Of a DNA stretch of 64,000 nt, positions 9,570-21,438 are shown one piece after another. Every line of letters begins with the position of its first letter. The first letter of the stretch is position 1. The DNA is from Galeruca laticollis (taxonomy: Eukaryota; Arthropoda; Insecta; Coleoptera; Chrysomelidae), in assembly GCA_963921935.1 (NCBI GenBank), contig OY998175.1, positions 152,511,309 to 152,575,308 of the forward strand, written 5' to 3'. The translations under genes were made by a program, and so were the position numbers. The notes beneath the pieces were generated by a model. The model did not search any database. It had not been told where the DNA came from and was given only the letters and a program-made list of their open reading frames with translations.

Positions 9570-11453
9570 TCACAGCAAATTTACGCAGTAACAATAAAGT
9601 TTCAAATGAAAATCAGTAACACATGTACTTTGTTTCCCATACAGATTCAACCTGCTGATGGTTCCGATTATTTCAAAAGTTTCAGCTTTCTCGGCATATC
9701 TCACGGTAACCTCGAACACAGCTTCGCTCGGCGAAGCGTTCAAAGTGAGCATGTAATCTGATAACATGTTAGACCCGCTGATATGAGAAGTCTGGGTCAT
9801 CAATCGAGCGTCCGAAATTTTGTTTAAAGTAAGATGAGCACATTGAGCGTATCCTTTGAGTAAACCGTTTATGTGATCGAACGCCGCTTTCGCCGCTTTT
9901 TCCACTCTGCTGTTATTAGTTGGAATCTCCACGCTTTGTTGACAGGTACACCAGTGGCTTTCTATACCGGCTTCTGCGCACGTTCGGTGCGGACTTATCT
10001 CTTTGAACAAACTAATTCCTCTACTAGATCGATGATGTTCATCGACCGTGTTCGAAAGGGTTAGAATATCTAATAGAGTTTCGTGCAGGTCGAAAGGTGT
10101 TGTCAGTCTTTTTGAATTTAATTTTATATTTCTATAAGCTATCGAGTATTTTTCTTGGAAGCTTTTCGGAAGAATGGCGATAACGAATGGTAATCTTTCT
10201 TCCATTCGACCTTGGAAAGTTTGTCGAATGTCTCCCCATCTTATACCGTGATCGCTGATGAAAAACACGACCGTATTATCTAAATAATTATTTTCAAAAA
10301 GTTCTTTAAAAAAATTGTGGTAATCTTCGTCGCCTAATTTGGGTTTATTTAAAATGTCGTGTGATAGAGAGGCTCCCCAAAAAAATCCGAAATAAGGTAA
10401 CTTATTGCTGACCATTGTTATCACGAAATTTCTTATATATCCTAATAAATCTCTAAAAACGAATCTTCCCCCTTCGCAATCTTGTACGTTCATACTTTTA
10501 GCGTTACCTATTTTCGATTCGCTGTATCTATTAAAATAATTATAAGCGTAGTCTGTAGGTTGTTTTTTGAAGCCTTTACGTTGATAATTGAACAGACCCA
10601 TCCAAGAGGCGTCTTCTCCGTAAGCGGTAAGATGATTTCCGTTGCGGTAAAGGTCCCAAATGAAAGTACAATTATCAAAACGGTCGTCGCTTGTAGGCCA
10701 ACAATCGTCCACCAGTTCTTTTTCGGAAAGTCCGGTTAATATCGGTATCAAATTCGGAAAAGTATTGTCACCTACTTTATTGTATCCAAGTAGTTCAACA
10801 GCCGCTATTTCTTTTAAATAACTAACAGTCTTCGGCATCTGCCGATGTAAATTTAATCTGGAAACTGCGTCTAAACCTACCACAAGAACATTCATACTTT
10901 TAGATTTAATGTTATTCTTCTTTTTTATAGGTACAAAAGCGAAAGTATCTTCGTAAATGGTCGTATTGTCATATTTGCAATTAACTTGAATGAATTCTTC
11001 ATTAATATCGACGCTGTCGTTAAAATATAGACAGTTACTTATAGTTATCTTATTATCTGATTCATCTTCTTTGGGTTCCCGTCTGAAAAAAGGTGCATAA
11101 CAACAATCCAGTTTCGTCGTATCGTTGAGTTGGTAAGAGGAAAGTGATGAATTCAACAGGTATATTGAGTTTAGGTTTGATTCGAACAACGGAGGTTTAC
11201 CTTTGTTACAATTCGGCATCTTCATTGTGGTTATGTACTCTTTTATGTGTTGGTCGAATGGGTCCATGTATGGTATTTTACAACCTGGCGTATATATAGT
11301 ATACGATTTCTCGTCGGAAGTAACACTGTTTATTATAGGTTTGGTAAATTGTATCGTAAGGTACTGCATTTGGAAGACATCAGCGAGGAACAGCATTACT
11401 ATGCATAACAAAATCAGTATCCAATATATTGAAGGCACCCCCTTAACTTTCAT
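9570..11453 (-). CDS. DUF229 alkaline-phosphatase-like membrane protein
   Basis: Intact 627-residue ORF of the DUF229 family, metal-dependent hydrolases of the alkaline phosphatase/sulfatase fold; substrate unknown. A hydrophobic segment at about residues 10-35 suggests a type II membrane or secreted protein. Family motifs: NVLVVGLDAVSRL (metal aspartate D195), GDNTFPNLIPILTG (likely nucleophile T231), GASLSHD (H365) and FFISDHGIRWG (D401, H402). Conserved cysteines occur near the ends (DCCYAP, HWCTCQQ, CYCVN). Full family length and no break. On the minus strand TTTCTTTCAG|AG lies just upstream (11470/11469), so the start lies in a second exon 16 nt after a splice acceptor; the first, non-coding exon was not found. 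Best host-gene candidate here, although a coding region without introns could also reflect a retrocopy. Confidence 0.9.
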   Translation of the reverse strand: MKVKGVPSIYWILILLCIVMLFLADVFQMQYLTIQFTKPIINSVTSDEKSYTIYTPGCKIPYMDPFDQHIKEYITTMKMPNCNKGKPPLFESNLNSIYLLNSSLSSYQLNDTTKLDCCYAPFFRREPKEDESDNKITISNCLYFNDSVDINEEFIQVNCKYDNTTIYEDTFAFVPIKKKNNIKSKSMNVLVVGLDAVSRLNLHRQMPKTVSYLKEIAAVELLGYNKVGDNTFPNLIPILTGLSEKELVDDCWPTSDDRFDNCTFIWDLYRNGNHLTAYGEDASWMGLFNYQRKGFKKQPTDYAYNYFNRYSESKIGNAKSMNVQDCEGGRFVFRDLLGYIRNFVITMVSNKLPYFGFFWGASLSHDILNKPKLGDEDYHNFFKELFENNYLDNTVVFFISDHGIRWGDIRQTFQGRMEERLPFVIAILPKSFQEKYSIAYRNIKLNSKRLTTPFDLHETLLDILTLSNTVDEHHRSSRGISLFKEISPHRTCAEAGIESHWCTCQQSVEIPTNNSRVEKAAKAAFDHINGLLKGYAQCAHLTLNKISDARLMTQTSHISGSNMLSDYMLTLNASPSEAVFEVTVRYAEKAETFEIIGTISRLNLYGKQSTCVTDFHLKLYCYCVNLL

Positions 11454-11479
11454 TCCATCGGTACTGTCTCTGAAAGAAA

Positions 11480-11811
11480 AACGAAAGTTATTAAAACGTT
11501 ATTTCACAAGTGTGATACACAAATACAAAGACATACTAGAGCGAGTAATATTTTCAAATCAATCAGTTTAATTTCTTGTTAGAGTAATGACAGTTTCAAA
11601 CGTCACACTATTAAAAAAGTCACGTTTTTGGGAAAAATTTAAGAATTCGTACACACCGCGTCATATAAAACTGGTAGGTACACCTTTATTTTCCCCATGT
11701 AAACCAAATCAAAATGACAATCAGTCACATGTGTCAAATTTGTCAAAGCGCATTATGCACGATGCCAGCCCATTTAAGTGAATTTAATAAAATGCAAAAC
11801 CACTATTCAAA
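11480..11811. other. Upstream of DUF229 gene, no gene seen
   Basis: AT-rich. Probably holds the intron, 5' exon or promoter of the minus-strand DUF229 gene, but no element could be pinned down. Confidence 0.35.
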
Positions 11812-12610
11812 ACATTAAAAAGAGGTGGGATAAAACTCAAATTGTTAGCAGAAAAAGAGGAACTAGTAGACCATTTATAACTACAGCGGAGCAAAACGAA
11901 GGGAAAATCCATTTCATAAGGCAAGACATGCAAATGTTGCAGTAAACTTTAATGCTTCAGTAACAACCGCATCAAGAAGAATTATAAAAACTAATTTTAA
12001 GAATTGTGCAGCCGCCCGAAAATACAAACTAAATGAAGAACATAAACAAGGTAGATTAATATTTGCCTCAAATTATGTTTTAAACGATACATAAATTTTT
12101 TGGGCATGGCAATTTTTTCCGATGACCGCCTCGAAGTAGGGATATTTCTTTTAATGATAAGTTTGGACGATTTTCTGTAAATGTTTGGGTTTGGATATAT
12201 AGAGAAGGTTTAAGAATGTGCTGGAGAATCGAAGGAAGATTAAATGCGAGGAACTATAAGAATATTTTAGATGGGGTAATGTTACCTTCTCCAAAGATAA
12301 TTTTATTTTTTAGCATGACAATTGCTCAGTGCACACTGCTCGCTGTGTACGCAATTATATTGCTGAAAATAACATTGAAACGCTTCCATGGGTCTCTAAA
12401 AGACCAGACTTTAATCCAATAGAGATTGTTTGGGGGCTTATGGTAAAAAAATTCAAATACAATTCCACGAAACAAAGAACACTTATGGGCCCTAATAGAA
12501 AAAACCTGGGAAAGATTGACAGAAGATAAAAATTTAACATTAAATTTAATTGACTCAATGCCTACAAGATTACACGAACTTATCAATAATAATGGAGCTA
12601 TGACACGTTA
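11812..12610 (+). pseudogene. Tc1/mariner-type transposase pseudogene
   Basis: Forward translation in changing frames gives a decayed transposase: an HTH-like region with SRKRGTSRPFITT, then NASVTTASRRIIK and ARKYKLNEEHKQGRL; next VWVWIYREGLRMCW; then the second acidic motif HDNCSVHTARCV and PDFNPIEIVWG with the third catalytic residue, ending in LIDSMPTRLHELI. The first catalytic aspartate region is destroyed. Terminal repeats were not seen; the right end is cut by the LINE tail at about 12611. Confidence 0.7.
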
Positions 12611-12679
12611 TTATTTTTTTTTATTCAGACTAATCCGCTTCCATCCAAGGTGATTAGCGGTGTATAACAATATACAATA

Positions 12680-12985
12680 TTAAATTTTGTTTAGTAAATT
12701 AATGTCCTTTAAGAATCTCATCAATTTTTCAACGGGACTGTTTACACCTAAAAGTAAATTTAAATCTGTAGGTAGTTTATATTTTAGCCGGTACGTGTCA
12801 AACTTCGTGCAATTAATCAGGACATGCTTCACTGTTAAATGTTCTTGACATACATCACATAGAGGAGCATTGTCTTTATTGAAAAGATAAGTAAATTTGC
12901 AATACTCTATTCGAAGTTTAGTAACAATCACTTGTACTTTGCGTGTTGTGGTTGGATGCTTCCACAACGTTGTCTCTGATGCCAA
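12680..12985 (-). CDS. LINE C-terminal Cys-rich segment
   Basis: Final part of the LINE ORF2 product: CDVCQEHLTVKHVLINC is the CCHC-like motif found after RNase H in I-type and Jockey-type proteins, followed by a short tail ending LNKI. It is one frame away from the RNase H ORF, so a frameshift near 12950 separates them. Confidence 0.65.
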   Translation of the reverse strand: MASETTLWKHPTTTRKVQVIVTKLRIEYCKFTYLFNKDNAPLCDVCQEHLTVKHVLINCTKFDTYRLKYKLPTDLNLLLGVNSPVEKLMRFLKDINLLNKI

Positions 12986-14168
12986 TGTGAGCAGGAATCC
13001 ACATGAAGTCGACTGATTTTTTATCGTTCTGGATTTTATGAAGATGGGACTTAATTGATTGTAATATTGTGTGCTTGGGATAAGGATGTTTCAAGGAATA
13101 AATACTACTTAAGGAATCAGTTAAAATTAGGGTTTCGGGATTTGGAAAGGAAATAATTACTTTGAGGGCATGGAAGATAGCATAGAATTCTGCCGTCAAG
13201 ATGCTAGTGTGAGGGGAGAATTTTATGCTGTAAGATTCAGTAGAAGTCACTGTTGCAGGAACCACTCCAGCCTGCGATTTCGAAGCATCCGTGTAGACTA
13301 AGTTAAAGTCATTGTAAACATGCAGTAATCTGTTGAGTTCTGCGAAGATTTCATAGCGATTTGTATTCCTGTCAAGCCCAGTCAGGTTAGTACGGCAGCG
13401 CGGGGTGGAAATTGTCCACGGAGCTGGATGTTCAGCAGTGGATGGAAACATTGTTGGGAGCTTTAACTTAAATTTTTGAAGAAATTCTCTAACTCTGACG
13501 TAAAATGGCTTAGATAGATGCGGTTTTTCATCAAAAAGATCCCTATATCTGTTGTTGAATGTGTTACTGTAAACTGGTTTTTCAGCATTAGTGGATATAG
13601 CAGCCGCGTAATTCAAACTCAATATAGAGCGTCTGTGGCTTAATGATGGCTCACCAAGAATACTTTGGATGCTGGTATTAGGGGATGCTGTAAACGAGCC
13701 TGCAGCTCTTATTAATGCTGTGTTATGGATAAGATCAAGTTTGCGAAGTACAGTTTTTCTGGCAGATGCATAAGCTGTGGAGCCGTAGTCTATTTTTGAT
13801 CTGATGAGCGTTTTATATATAAGCAGTAGCGTGACTTGGTCTAATCCCCAATTTATATTTCCTAGGCTTTTCATTATATTAAGCCGCTTCATACATGTTT
13901 GGACCAACTTCTCTATGTGATATTTCCAGGTAAGCTTATGGTCGAAGATCATTCCTAGAAATTTTGCTGATGATTTAAAGTTAATATTTTGGTTATAAAG
14001 CTTCAATTTTGGAGTAGCATATGAACGTTTCCTGATAAATATCACACCTGTTGTTTTGGTAACAGAAAACCTGAAGCTGGATTGACGTGACCATAGTTCC
14101 CAATTTGTGATGAATTGTTGCATAAATAGAGATATTGTATTTATATTTTTTCCTTTTATGTAAACCAC
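12918..14168 (-). CDS. LINE reverse transcriptase thumb and RNase H
   Basis: The first 190 residues are the RT C-terminal region (KFLGMIFDHKLTWKYHI, IYKTLIRSKIDYGS), the rest an RNase H with VYTDASKS, TAEFYAIFHALK, LTDSLSSIYSL and WIPAHIG, which hold the catalytic acidic residues and histidine. Just upstream, in the same direction, the active-site box reads FSDD instead of the usual F/YADD. The frame ends shortly after the RNase H through a frameshift. Confidence 0.75.
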   Translation of the reverse strand: MVYIKGKNINTISLFMQQFITNWELWSRQSSFRFSVTKTTGVIFIRKRSYATPKLKLYNQNINFKSSAKFLGMIFDHKLTWKYHIEKLVQTCMKRLNIMKSLGNINWGLDQVTLLLIYKTLIRSKIDYGSTAYASARKTVLRKLDLIHNTALIRAAGSFTASPNTSIQSILGEPSLSHRRSILSLNYAAAISTNAEKPVYSNTFNNRYRDLFDEKPHLSKPFYVRVREFLQKFKLKLPTMFPSTAEHPAPWTISTPRCRTNLTGLDRNTNRYEIFAELNRLLHVYNDFNLVYTDASKSQAGVVPATVTSTESYSIKFSPHTSILTAEFYAIFHALKVIISFPNPETLILTDSLSSIYSLKHPYPKHTILQSIKSHLHKIQNDKKSVDFMWIPAHIGIRDNVVEASNHNTQSTSDCY

Positions 14169-14659
14169 TAGGTCATCTGAGAAAACGCTTGCTTTTAGTG
14201 GTTTTTTAAATTGTCGAGAATGTTGTTAATGGCAATCAAAAATAAAGTAGTGCTGATAACTGAGCCTTGTGGGGTTCCATTTGCTTGGCGGCAAGCATCA
14301 GATAGTTCGTTATCAACCCGAACTTTGAATGTTCTGTTGGCAAGAAAGTTGTTGATAAAAGCAAGGCAATTTCCTGTGATATTCCATTTTTGTAGTTGCG
14401 TCAGGATGTTTCGAGTCCAGCAGGTATCAAATGCTTTTGATATATCAAAGAAAATGGCTACGCATACCTGTTTGGTGACAAAAGCCTCATTGATCTCACT
14501 TTCCAAATCCACAATACTGTCTAGAGTTGAGCGGTTTGGTCTAAATTCGGTTTGTTCTTTGATTAGGAGATTAGTAGTTTCGAGATGCCACATGAGTCTT
14601 TGGTTGACAATTTTCTCTAGGAATTTTCCCATTCTTGATATTAATTGGAAAGTGATCAC

Positions 14660-15362
<703 letters not shown>

Positions 15363-15445
15363 AATAGAGTTTAATTTTGGAGTAATATGAGAAGGGTATG
15401 ATGCGACGAACTAATTATTACTAGATGAATCCGATTCAGAATCTC

Positions 15446-15961
15446 TTAAATCTTGGCCAATATGAGCAAATATTTTTTTTTAAGTTTGGTGATTCTCGTT
15501 GTTGTTGCCTTGTAATTTATGTGAGGATATACTTCGGTTAACATATTAGTAAGCGCAAGATCAGTTGTGAAATCTTGAGCTATATTTACAGGCTGGGGAG
15601 AGCCGGTTACGTTATCTAATGAAACAATTAATTGGTCGTAGTCCAGAATGAAAGGTGGCGAATGATTTTCGATGAACTCTTTGCAGGAAATGGTTGATTG
15701 TTTCTTGCTCAATTTATTCTTTTTTAGAGTTGGTTTTGGTTTAGGGAATAATTTTTCTGGCGTTATGTTATTATCGCTATCGGGTGTGCGCATATTTTCC
15801 ACAGGTCTTTTGTTTGTGACTTTGGCCATATTTGGGGATATCTGTGTTTCCGTTTCTGCTTCCATATTCATTAATATTGTGGACGTCTCTTGAGTAAGTC
15901 GAGATTCTTCTGTTATTGGATATATGTTAACTTTCATGGCTACCATGCTACCATGGTGCAT
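15446..15961 (-). CDS. LINE ORF1 C-terminal remnant (uncertain)
   Basis: A 171-residue frame directly upstream of the endonuclease on the same strand. It is charged and proline/lysine-rich (KPKPTLKKNKLSKKQ) and lacks zinc knuckles. Position suggests the tail of ORF1 or the ORF1-ORF2 junction of this LINE; no domain was recognised, so it could also be host sequence. Confidence 0.4.
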   Translation of the reverse strand: MHHGSMVAMKVNIYPITEESRLTQETSTILMNMEAETETQISPNMAKVTNKRPVENMRTPDSDNNITPEKLFPKPKPTLKKNKLSKKQSTISCKEFIENHSPPFILDYDQLIVSLDNVTGSPQPVNIAQDFTTDLALTNMLTEVYPHINYKATTTRITKLKKKYLLILAKI

Positions 15962-15969
15962 TTTACACT

Positions 15970-16534
15970 TTAATTAGGAAGAAGTCTACTCAATACCAGT
16001 TTGTACCCCTGGTATATAGAAGACGCCAATGACCTTATATTTATAACATTTATTGTATTCGCTTCGAAAACTAAGATTTCATTATTCATTCAAAATTTAT
16101 CGGGCGCCGAAGGTCACCCATGTCAGCAGAAAAGTCCGGTTACAAAATCATTTATTTCCAGTAAGTAATTCAATGTTATGAAAGTCAATGAAGGTCACGG
16201 TCTTATTTTCATATTTTAGTAAGGAGACGCTAGATATTTTTTTCTTAAGCAAAACCCCGGTCACTTTTGACTGACGAGATGAACTTCGTTGTCCTTACCG
16301 GACACTAACTGAAAGAGAGGGTGAATATATTAAGGAATCCTAGCTATTTTTCCGTTTGTCGAACGAATAATTTTTATTGTATTATGCTTTCATTGTATAC
16401 CGTAGGTGTTGAAAGCGTACCCTAAATTATTTTTTTGTGCTGTTGACTTTATTTTGCTACTTATTTGTTCGTAATATAGGCATATTTATATGTTATCTAC
16501 CTAGCCTGTTTCCTTTACTTCCGACAAATCCCCC
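15970..16534. other. No gene seen
   Basis: No readable frame or repeat could be supported; this may be the flank of the LINE. Confidence 0.4.
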
Positions 16535-16753
16535 CTAGACACAGGTGGACTGGGACCCGTGGACGTACAGGGTCCGGAAGACACGGCGAACCTCAGAGCT
16601 CAGACTTGGCAGATCGTTTAAGCCTAAGAGGTTCTTCAAAAGGGGATTTCCTGCTCTCTTGTGCCCTACGGCACTGGTGACAGCAATCGTTGCAAACAAA
16701 TTGAAAAAAAAGAGACAAACAGAAGGAGAAAAAACCACCTCGTCGCAACTCAT
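16535..16753. other. GC-richer block open on both strands
   Basis: A block distinctly richer in G and C than its neighbours, with open frames on both strands (16545-16838 forward, 16535-16753 reverse). Neither product was recognised. It resembles a fragment of a gene or retroelement rather than ordinary intergenic DNA, but no strand or function can be assigned. Confidence 0.25.
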
Positions 16754-17407
16754 TACAAAACTTACAGTTTTATTTGTCTTCTCCTTGATTCTTGTTTTAG
16801 ACAGTTCGCCTATAGCTGTTTTTTTGATTTTCCGCTGAATCCGGCTCGAAGAACCAAAATTATGTTATTGTTTGTTGTTATACTTTTCTCACGGGTTAAA
16901 ACGGTTGAATTAAGTACAAAATTGTTGAAATTACAGCAGTATATATTTTTAGTTGTCAACTCTGACATTGCAGCTGTCAATTTTTTTTATTTATTTACAT
17001 GGTTATCGGTTAACAAATCATGATACGGAACAAAAGAACATAATCCGACGAGGTAAAAGAACGAGGAGGGATCCGAATGCTAATAGTGATAGGGAGTAAA
17101 CCAATTTTAGGCGGAAGTCACTATATCGAGAAGCCACTTCACGTCAAATTCATGTGTCAAATTGAAGAGCCACTTTTCTTCATTATCGTTTTGAGTTGAA
17201 AAATAGTTATTTTGAGTATTAGCATAAATCTAAGTTGATACTTAGTTGCACAATCGTGTCTTGTGACTATATTTATCAAAGGACCCTACACACCTTATAT
17301 GGGAAAATGGTGAAACATTTCAATGTGCGCAACACGATCCTATGACTAGTTTTCAAGTTATGATTTAATTCTGATTCATCTATGGTGGTATTATCATCAC
17401 ATCATTG

Positions 17408-17536
17408 TATGACAAATTCATGAGCAATTTATTTCCAAATCTTTTCGTATTACAGGGCGATTTCACTTGATAATAATGCTATTTTGAGACTTTCATAATT
17501 TTGTTGTTTTATAAAGAGAAAATGCGAAAAAGGGTT
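17408..17536 (+). repeat. Dispersed repeat, copy 1 (other copy at 49496)
   Basis: About 125 bp share strong similarity, same orientation, with 49496-49622, including the stretch AATCTTTTCGTATTACAGGG. Only scattered substitutions separate them. Family unknown. Confidence 0.7.
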
Positions 17537-17539
17537 GAA

Positions 17540-19640
17540 TTATCACATAATATTATAAATTCATTTCATCTTTCATCACAGTTGATACAATTCGTACAAC
17601 GTTATTCACGAATATAGAAAAATAACGAACTTTGGTTTTTCGGACACCTTGTAGTAATAAACCCACCGAAAATGACAAAATTGTCGCGAAGGATGTTAAA
17701 TGATATGTTTGATCATATACAGAATAGAATGATATCAATTTGAAAAATTATGTATACTTTATTAAATAAAAACCTTGATTTTTTCATCACTCTATATCTT
17801 ATAAGGGAGTACAAAAAGGTAGCGTTTTTTTCATGGGAGATCTCGAAACACTTTCATTTATATCGTACAAAATTTTCAACAGAATCCTATGAGTTATTTT
17901 CATATGCAAGGCGAACAATTTGTGAAAAAGTCCATATATTTTCACTATTTCGCGCTAATAAATTACCACTTCACTTCACTGGATTGTAGGTGTGGATCAG
18001 ATGCGTAGACTAACCAATCCATTTGAAGTCTCCTGATGTGACTGAGAAGATACTTATGTTAGATATTTATTCAAAACGTAAAAGTAAGGAATTCAGTGAA
18101 GTGAAATCAACATTATTTCAAATCATTTCCACGCCACCCCAGAGGCTGTTTCTATAGTGGTATCCCCATGAGGCCTACTCCACTAGAAATATGGATAATT
18201 AACCAACCACAACTTGAACGGCCTTGACAGATGGCACACATATATCTCGTGACTATAATAAAGATGCCCGTCATGGATAATGCGGAAGTCTCAAGATATC
18301 TACTAGGTAGGTGATGTAATATGTCCTATAAATATCCGTTGAATATCACGATATAAGGAACATTCCAAGATGATAAATCCTAGGCACATGTCAGTATGGA
18401 TGTATGTCGTAGGATACTAGTGTTATTAGGTAATACGCATGAATCATATGTATTACAGATATCCAGCAACCGCTGTCTCAAGTTGACATAACTATAATTA
18501 TTATACTCAAGACAAATCAAATCGAAAATATATAATTCCGTATATGTGAGAATAACAATCGAAAACTCCACGATTGAAGAAGTTTCAGCAATTCCTCTAG
18601 ATTTTTCATTATTAGTTTTTATTCCCGTAGAGAGGAAAACACAATTGCAATGTCATTAAAACGAATCCGCTCAAGTTTGAGACCATTCAAAACATCTTTT
18701 GTCTAATTTATCTACAGTATTCAAATAAATACTCACATCAGTTGGGAAATTGAAATCATCAAACTTCTCCACTTCATTGCATACTTTCTATCGATGGCAG
18801 AATGGGAACTCTTGTTTCACATCAGCCATTAATACATTCGATTAATTTTACAAACAGTGGAAATCCATTTTTATTTTCTGCTCGTAAATGTAGCACACCA
18901 AGCTACGTATAAGGCTAGTTTTTTTCACTAATCTCTATATATTTTTCATTTTGGTATCAACGTTCTAATTTGGATATTGTTGCCTACCAGGAGGATTCTT
19001 ACTCAGATATACGGAATGGTAGTGGGAACTCCCAGCTCATATTAGAAGTTCAAAGAATCTTATATATTTGATAAGTACCAGAGATATTGTGAGATGAGCC
19101 TGGGAATATAATTAGGTATGAGACTTAAAGAGATGTCTAATGAAAGTATGTTCGAGATGTCTCCTAATTTCTTCCTTGGTGAGATATCCTGAGAATGTAG
19201 TGAGGACACCGTATATAGATATAGAGATGAGACGTTGGTGAATGGCCTATAGATGGAATCAGTTAGTATATATTTATACATATACATTAATTTATAGAAG
19301 TTCAATGGGATGTGATACATCTTTCGGATATCTATATCCGCGGATATAGCGACCTGAATAGATATCCATTGGATATAATTTATTAATTGGGTTGGCATGA
19401 ACAATGCGCATGGCATATTAAGACGACAATACAACGAAGAAAATACTTGATGGATAACTGAATTTTTCCATAATCAAAAAATATCAAATACGAATAAGAA
19501 GAAGGTTCTTATGAACATTCATAAATGAGAAAATAACCAACAGAATTAAACTATTTCTGGACCGATATACGTGTCCTCTGGAAGCATTCTATTTGCAGCA
19601 TCTACTATGAAATCTAAAAGACGATTTGATGAAAAATTTA
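17540..19640. other. Long AT-rich stretch without gene
   Basis: Only short frames without recognisable content on either strand. No terminal repeats, tandem arrays or RNA genes were found by eye. Confidence 0.4.
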
Positions 19641-19664
19641 TGTTTTCTTGATATCTAGCGTACC

Positions 19665-20680
19665 CACGGACTTAGGATCCATGGACTTCTAATAGTATAT
19701 GTTTCCCATATATCCGAAATGACCCCTCTTTTTGCCTACACATGGCCGCCATGTTGTGCTAATTTTAAGTTGGTATTAAGAAGCTACAGTTCATATGCGT
19801 TTTCTTGATATTGAGGATGGAACGTTGGTTGGTTGCGCGAAATAATTGACAGCATAATAGAATTAATTAACCAATTAGAATTTAGCTGGATGAACTGACG
19901 CGACATTTTCATTTTGTCAATTTCTGTTTCCTTTGTTCCGTTGTTGCAATGCGATTTGACTGATTTCTGACAGCGTCAGGAGTGGCTTCAGGTCACATTT
20001 CGCAATTTTCGCATTGTATTTTATTGAGTTATAAGCGCAAGTTTGATATTTGTGTGTTAACTTTTGGATTATACTCGTGTTTATTACAAATTAATAGTGG
20101 TTAATTACATTTTATAAGTAGTGTTATTTTAGTAAGGTACTTAATAGTATAGTGTTATTTGTAAGATCTAGAACTGTAGGAGACTAGCTACAAACTGCTA
20201 AAATGCCTTCCTGTTTTGTACGAGGTTGCTCTAACGCTACTTACATTTCTCGTTTGAAAGAGGGTGTAACATTTCATAAGTAAGTTATATGATTTTTTTT
20301 GTATGTAAGTTAATATACATTTTCACACACTTACTGGTTATTTTATTTATTTCCTGATTAATTGAATTTGAATAAGAATATATAATAATATAATTTATAA
20401 ATAAACACTTCTTAAAATTTATAAAAATGTTTTCCACATCCCAACTTAGGTAGATACATAATACGCAGTAGCTAGTATAAATAATAAAGTAGGTATACTT
20501 TTTTCTCTCATCGTTTCGTATTTTCCTATCTTATAAATGATTTCTGATTTATTGTTTAAACCGGTCCTGTACGAATCACGTGACTCAGGCCGGCCAACTT
20601 AAAATTAGCCCAACATGGCAACCACCGTAGAGGAGTCAAACCGACTATACAATTAGTAGTCCATGGATCCTAAGTCCGTG
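19665..20680 (+). mobile_element. Non-autonomous P-superfamily (THAP) element
   Basis: A 1016-bp element. Terminal inverted repeats start CACGGACTTAGGATCCATGG at the left and are its complement at the right end. A perfect 8-bp duplication AGCGTACC flanks it (19657-19664 and 20681-20688); 8 bp is the target duplication size of P elements. Subterminal inverted repeats with core GCTAATTTTAAGTTGG lie near 19750-19775 and 20592-20615. The only coding remnant is a THAP first exon. The transposase body is absent, so it is an internally deleted derivative. Confidence 0.85.
20203..20279 (+). CDS. THAP domain first exon
   Basis: From the methionine at 20203 the exon gives MPSCFVRGCSN (first two zinc-binding cysteines, C4 and C9) and ends GVTFHK, the usual end of a THAP first exon before the FP motif. 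A strong splice donor GTAAGT follows at 20280. The second exon with the CxxH pair is not present in the element. Confidence 0.75.
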
Positions 20681-20689
20681 AGCGTACCC

Positions 20690-21438
20690 CAAAAACCATA
20701 TTGAGCTAGCAACATGCGCACAAGTTCATAAAGTTCTAGCACCGGACTTACAAGTACAATAATACTCCGAAATGGGGAGAGCTGGATCTCTGGATTTTCG
20801 TCACCCCTTTCAGCGAAAACAACCCAAAGCATGTGTTTAGTAACATTCCTGAACCGAGAACATATTCTGAATCGTAGAAAGTTGGGCTGCCCATGTAACT
20901 CATCGACTTCTAAAATGTTGTCTACTTCACCATCTTACCGATTGTATCTTGGATATATGACGCAGCCAAGTATAAATAATATTGTAATGTTTTTCTTATT
21001 TATTTAAAAGGGTTTTATTACGACGGATGGGATAAATTCATACACAGGGTAGGTCTACTCACTTAATTTATTTATTCACTAAACTATGCACTAATTTATA
21101 TTCTATACACAGTATATTCACTTATACTAATTTATATAAACACTTCACTACTGTTTATTTACTTAGGCTATACACTTGTTCACTGTTTATCTCACGAAAT
21201 CGAATTATATACTAAGTGCCTTTTTTTCTATATAATTCTAGATTGCGGTTTCCACAAAAACAATCGCCTACTTGGAATTGTGTAGATACGACTGGAAATG
21301 TCTAGATAAAAATAGTCACAAACAATTATGGTAAACAGTTCAAAGAAATTTCGGCGCATTCGCCAAAATATTAACTTTCATACATGGCTTAGACAGAGTC
21401 GGATTCGTAGCAATATGTTCCAGTAGGTAAGTGATTTT
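20690..21438. other. No gene seen; TTTATA-rich flank
   Basis: Nothing codable was recognised. Around 21045-21210 there are loosely repeated CACTTA/TTTAT phrases; no defined repeat unit. Confidence 0.35.

Noticed and set aside
20990..21240. LTR of a retrotransposon
   Set aside because: Loosely repetitive AT-rich sequence, but no TG...CA ends, primer binding site or second copy found.
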